Source: Lelliottia amnigena (GTDB taxonomy: Bacteria > Pseudomonadota > Gammaproteobacteria > Enterobacterales > Enterobacteriaceae). From it: a DNA stretch of 64,000 nucleotides. Position numbers and translations under genes: made by a program. The stretch is from assembly GCA_900635465.1 (NCBI GenBank), contig LR134135.1, positions 4,402,001 through 4,466,000 of the forward strand. The letters run 5' to 3'. Shown here piece by piece: positions 60,959-64,000 of the stretch (position 1 is its first letter; the number at the start of each line of letters is the position of its first letter). The notes under the pieces were generated by a model. It was not told the DNA's origin. It did no database searches and saw only the letters and a program-made list of their open reading frames with translations.

Positions 60959-61525
60959 TTATGCTTTAACCCGCTGAATATAATCCCCAAACGCGGTCAG
61001 CTGACCGGTCAGATGATCCAGCGTGCTTTGATCGACCACTTCGCCCGTTTGCGTATCCACTTTATTCTGAATCACACCGCCCATAAATTCCGGCTTGTTC
61101 ATCACCATCGCATCCAGGAACACCAGGATTTGGCGCAGATGATACTGACAGCGTGCGCCGCCAATCGCGCCCATTGAGCTGGTCTGAATCAGCACCGGTT
61201 TACCGGCAAGCGGCTGATTGGGTAAGCGTGACAGCCAGTCGATCGCATTCTTCAACCCACCCGGCACCGAGTAGTTATATTCCGGTGTGACAATCACTAC
61301 GCCGTCCGCCTGGCGGATTTGCTCTGCAAGCGCTTCCACGCTGTGCGGGAAACCCTCTTCCTGCTGAACATCGGCGTCATACAGTGGAATATCACCAATG
61401 GAGGGTAATGCCGACACGTCCATTCCCGCAGGGGCAATCTTGGGTAGCGTGCGGGCAACCATCCCATTAAATGAGCCTTTACGCAGGCTTCCCAGTAACG
61501 TAACAACTTTCAACGTATCAGACAT
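60959..61525 (-). CDS. chrR: NAD(P)H-dependent FMN reductase ChrR (YieF)
   Basis: Flavodoxin-like quinone and chromate reductase that protects against oxidative stress. The FMN phosphate loop GSLRKGSFNG is near residue 12, followed by TPEYNYSVPGGLKNAIDWLS and SSMGAIGGARCQ. The ATG at 61525 gives 188 residues, equal to E. coli; the extra upstream frame to 61564 overlaps the yieE end and has no homology. GGAG is close upstream. Confidence 0.96.
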   Translation of the reverse strand: MSDTLKVVTLLGSLRKGSFNGMVARTLPKIAPAGMDVSALPSIGDIPLYDADVQQEEGFPHSVEALAEQIRQADGVVIVTPEYNYSVPGGLKNAIDWLSRLPNQPLAGKPVLIQTSSMGAIGGARCQYHLRQILVFLDAMVMNKPEFMGGVIQNKVDTQTGEVVDQSTLDHLTGQLTAFGDYIQRVKA

Positions 61526-61560
61526 GATTACTCCTTTTCGCCATGATGGCCCAGGACGGG

Positions 61561-62307
61561 TCAATTGAGGGTTAACGCTTTTTCTGTCGGTAAGCTGATT
61601 AATCTTATCAGGCGTGCTGCGGGTTTGTTAGCGCGAGCCGGAACATCAGGCAGGCTACGCCACCCGTATCGACTGTCAAATTCCCAGATTCTCAGGCGCT
61701 CAATGGCAGGCGTCACGGCAATGGACCAGATCAAAACGTCTTCCGCGTCGCTAAGCGCTTCAACGCGTGCCGCTTTGGCGGAACGCAGGCGGCCTGAACC
61801 CGGCAGGAGCTGCAACAAGCTCGCATCATCGACCGCGCAACCGGAGAGTTTTTGGATGCTCTGACGGAGCGTAATCAGCTGCGCTTTGGCTTCGTTGGGA
61901 TCGTTTTGATTGCGCACCCACAGCTTTTCATTGCTGGAGAGCGGGTAATCGTCGTGCGCGTGGGGACCGTGGAAGCTATGCGTGACGCGCTGAAGTTCCA
62001 TATCCAGCCCACAATCTCCCTCCGTCGTCAGCGCCACACCCACGATATTCCCCGTATACGCCACCGAAAAACTCGGGAGTTCAGGATCCGCAAAAACGGG
62101 GCGGCCTTCGGGCTGCGTAAGCATTTCGGGGAGTTCGCTCGTGCCATAAAGCATAAACATCAGCTCGGCGAGTAGCGCACGGGAGGCCAGGAATCGCGTG
62201 CGTCGATGTTCCGGTAGCGTACGTGCCTGATTGTGGCAGGCCGAAGAGAGCCTGACGGAGGCAAGTCGTCCTTCTGTCAGTATCCCTCTTGCAAAATGCG
62301 TTGCCAT
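61561..62307 (-). CDS. yieE: Putative 4'-phosphopantetheinyl transferase YieE
   Basis: Sfp/HetI-type protein predicted to load phosphopantetheine onto carrier proteins; its substrate in E. coli is unknown. The magnesium motif GDCGLDMELQR (near 100-110) is present; the second motif is divergent (NEAKAQLITLRQSIQKLSG in place of W-x2-KEA-x3-K). The ATG at 62307 (MATHFARGIL) gives 248 residues (E. coli 249). It lies 35 bases upstream of chrR on the same strand, so the two are probably one operon. Confidence 0.88.
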   Translation of the reverse strand: MATHFARGILTEGRLASVRLSSACHNQARTLPEHRRTRFLASRALLAELMFMLYGTSELPEMLTQPEGRPVFADPELPSFSVAYTGNIVGVALTTEGDCGLDMELQRVTHSFHGPHAHDDYPLSSNEKLWVRNQNDPNEAKAQLITLRQSIQKLSGCAVDDASLLQLLPGSGRLRSAKAARVEALSDAEDVLIWSIAVTPAIERLRIWEFDSRYGWRSLPDVPARANKPAARLIRLISLPTEKALTLN

Positions 62308-62449
62308 TTTTCGCTCCATGATAATGGTCAGTGACAGGTTAAACGGTTACACCATTATCGCTTAACTTTGCATCTGTTTTAATCGGTAAATGAGGGTATG
62401 AGAAGCCAATGAACCGAACTTTACATTTGCAGGGGCAAAAAAGAGATCC

Positions 62450-63412
62450 TTAGCGCAGTGAATCGCAATACAACGCCTTGATTGTCTCTTTCAACCAGAC
62501 AAGTTTGGGGTTGTGACTATTCCGTTTATGCCAGATCAGCGTGAAGGGGACGGTGAGTTTTTCAGACAGCGCTTCGTCAATGGGGATTGGGCGGCTGACC
62601 AGATTGCGCTGGTGGATCTGGTTATAGTGATGGCAATAGTGCGGCGCGGTCGCAATGTAGTTGTGGTGAGGTTGCGCGGCCATAAACATCGACTGCTCAA
62701 AACCCGGCAGACTGAGAGCAATGTTGCGCTCGTGTCCCATCTCTCTGAGCACTTCGTCCAGCGCCCAGGTGTCGCTGCGTTCCCAGAAGATGCTGATGTG
62801 CGGATAACGCAGAAACGTCTCCAGATTCCACTCTTCCTGGAGCGCGGGGTGATCTTCGCGCAAATAGACGCAGGGACGGTCGCTAAACAGGATTTCGTAG
62901 TCGATAAACCACGGCATCAGTTTCAGGAGTTCGCGCGAGCGTGGGTGCGTTTCGCGTCCGGTAAAGCCGAGATCGACTTCCCCTCGCGTAATGGCGTCCA
63001 GCGAATCGTAATCCCAGTGCCGCATACGCACGGTCGCCTGCGGATAGCGCTCATTCACCTGCTCCAGCAAAGTGTTAAAACGGATCAGCATCAGCGGCGT
63101 TTCCGCCGCCAGTTCGAATTTCAGTCCGCCCGGCGAATCGTGATGGAATTTATCGAGGATCTGATTGCCAATCTGCATCCAGTCCGTGAGGTCTTGCTCA
63201 AGACTGACCGTCAGCGGTGTCGGGAGCAGGCCCAGCGGCGTTTTGACAAACAGCGGGTCGTCAAACCAGTCGCGCAGTTTCGCCAGCGATTTACTGACCG
63301 CCGACGGCGTGACGTTCATGCGCTTTGCCGCTTTGGTGACGCTGCGCTCCTGCAGTAACAGCTGCAGGCACAGTAACAGGTTAAGATCGAGACTGCTGAG
63401 GGGCTTCTTCAT
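62450..63412 (-). CDS. yidZ: LysR-family regulator YidZ
   Basis: LysR-type regulator linked in E. coli to nitric-oxide resistance under anaerobiosis. The N-terminal winged helix ([20 protein letters not shown], about 20-40) is followed by an effector domain with [14 protein letters not shown]. The ATG at 63412 ([14 protein letters not shown]) gives 320 residues (E. coli 319). Its start overlaps the mdtL end by 32 bases, suggesting coupled expression. The 62308-62449 gap upstream of yieE contains its promoter; nothing specific is recognised. Confidence 0.95.
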   Translation of the reverse strand: MKKPLSSLDLNLLLCLQLLLQERSVTKAAKRMNVTPSAVSKSLAKLRDWFDDPLFVKTPLGLLPTPLTVSLEQDLTDWMQIGNQILDKFHHDSPGGLKFELAAETPLMLIRFNTLLEQVNERYPQATVRMRHWDYDSLDAITRGEVDLGFTGRETHPRSRELLKLMPWFIDYEILFSDRPCVYLREDHPALQEEWNLETFLRYPHISIFWERSDTWALDEVLREMGHERNIALSLPGFEQSMFMAAQPHHNYIATAPHYCHHYNQIHQRNLVSRPIPIDEALSEKLTVPFTLIWHKRNSHNPKLVWLKETIKALYCDSLR

Positions 63413-64000
63413 AATGCGCCGCGGGCTGTATCGCCATAAGTAACAGGATACACAGCATGCTACAGCCAATCAGAATCCCGATCAGCATATTCAGGGCATT
63501 AAGGCCGATCACCGCAGCGAGCCATATCCACAGGGATGACCCGCACACCTGTGCTATACCCAGCGCGGAACTGGCGACGCCCGCCCGCAATGAGAACGGC
63601 CCTAACGCCTGGCTCATCGCCACGCCAAACCCCACGGAGAAACCGGCGCAAATCAGCGTAATGCCTCCCAGCATGAGGGTATGTGAGCTTGCGGTCGCCA
63701 GGATCACGCCTGCGGCCAGGAACAACACCTGAGAAGTGAGCATCAGCGTACGCTGGCTGAAGACGTTGAGTGCAAAGGGTGTAGAAAACGACACCGCCAT
63801 GCTGACCATCGCCGTCAGCGCCATCACCGTTGAATATTCGCCCCGATCAAACCCCATCGTTTCCATTAGCAATACCGGGGAAACGTTTACAAAGGTGAGA
63901 ATGACGGCCACGCTCATCGTCGTGACTAACAGGCGGCTGATGAAAAAGCGGTTGAGCAGCGTTTCGGCGGGTTGGATCGTTGCGGAATGCCCGGAATGAT
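63381..64000 (-). CDS. mdtL: MFS multidrug efflux protein MdtL, C-terminal part
   Basis: Proton-driven 12-helix drug exporter; E. coli MdtL confers chloramphenicol resistance when overproduced. Only the C-terminal half is present, running off the right edge; the frame is open to base 64000. Visible segments [40 protein letters not shown] and [19 protein letters not shown] match E. coli MdtL closely. The ATG at 63917 is internal, not the real start. Confidence 0.95.
   Translation of the reverse strand, partial: HSGHSATIQPAETLLNRFFISRLLVTTMSVAVILTFVNVSPVLLMETMGFDRGEYSTVMALTAMVSMAVSFSTPFALNVFSQRTLMLTSQVLFLAAGVILATASSHTLMLGGITLICAGFSVGFGVAMSQALGPFSLRAGVASSALGIAQVCGSSLWIWLAAVIGLNALNMLIGILIGCSMLCILLLMAIQPAAHYEEAPQQSRS

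Overview
The window is chromosomal DNA from a member of the Enterobacteriaceae, probably close to Enterobacter, Lelliottia or Kluyvera. Almost every protein is a near-identical, same-length counterpart of an E. coli K-12 protein. The 16S gene is enteric. The gene order is that of the E. coli replication-origin region, read here in reverse. A periplasmic PL9 pectate lyase gene between atpC and glmU suggests a plant- or gut-associated enteric rather than Escherichia.

Layout. 1-5 kb: 5' end of bipA, then the nitrogen-control locus glnA-glnL-glnG with its sigma-54 promoter, NtrC enhancers and internal NtrC-controlled promoter. 5-15.9 kb: hemN, a likely unannotated 60-codon membrane peptide, yihI, the CsrC RNA, engB, Spot 42 RNA, polA, yihG, srkA-dsbA, yihD and mobAB (yihF is missing). 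15.9-21.4 kb: a complete rRNA operon on the minus strand (P1/P2, 16S, tRNA-Glu, 23S, 5S, terminator). 21.5-31.5 kb: yieP, hsrA, the ribose operon rbsDACBKR and kup. 31.7-36.8 kb: ravA-viaA, asnA, asnC, mioC. 36.8-37.1 kb: oriC. 37.2-47.3 kb: mnmG, rsmG and the complete ATP synthase operon atpIBEFHAGDC. 47.3-50 kb: an accessory insertion with two consensus CRP sites, a 23-codon ORF, a long hairpin, a pelX-like lyase gene and KdgR-like operators. 50-58.6 kb: glmU, glmS and the phosphate operon pstSCAB-phoU behind tandem Pho boxes. 58.7-64 kb: yieH, adeP, chrR, yieE, yidZ and a truncated mdtL.

Three things stand out. (1) Six genes (glnL, yieP, hsrA, glmU, phoU, adeP) each carry one single-base length error in a short homopolymer or base run. 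Reversing it restores exactly the E. coli protein length in every case, and glmU is essential, so these look like sequencing errors. (2) The rRNA operon has the 5' flank and tRNA-Glu spacer of E. coli rrnC but the 3' flank (mobB) of E. coli rrnA. The roughly 95 kb that separates these operons in E. coli is absent, which means a rearrangement or an assembly join through rrn repeats. (3) Two dispersed intergenic repeat families are visible: a ~105-125 bp stem-loop element in three spacers, and short CCCTCTCCC/GGGAGAGGG palindromes in three others.

Functionally the window combines nitrogen assimilation (GlnA under NtrBC), replication initiation and DNA repair (oriC, PolA), oxidative folding (DsbA), ribose uptake, energy metabolism (F1Fo), amino-sugar synthesis (GlmU/GlmS) and phosphate sensing (PstSCAB-PhoU).
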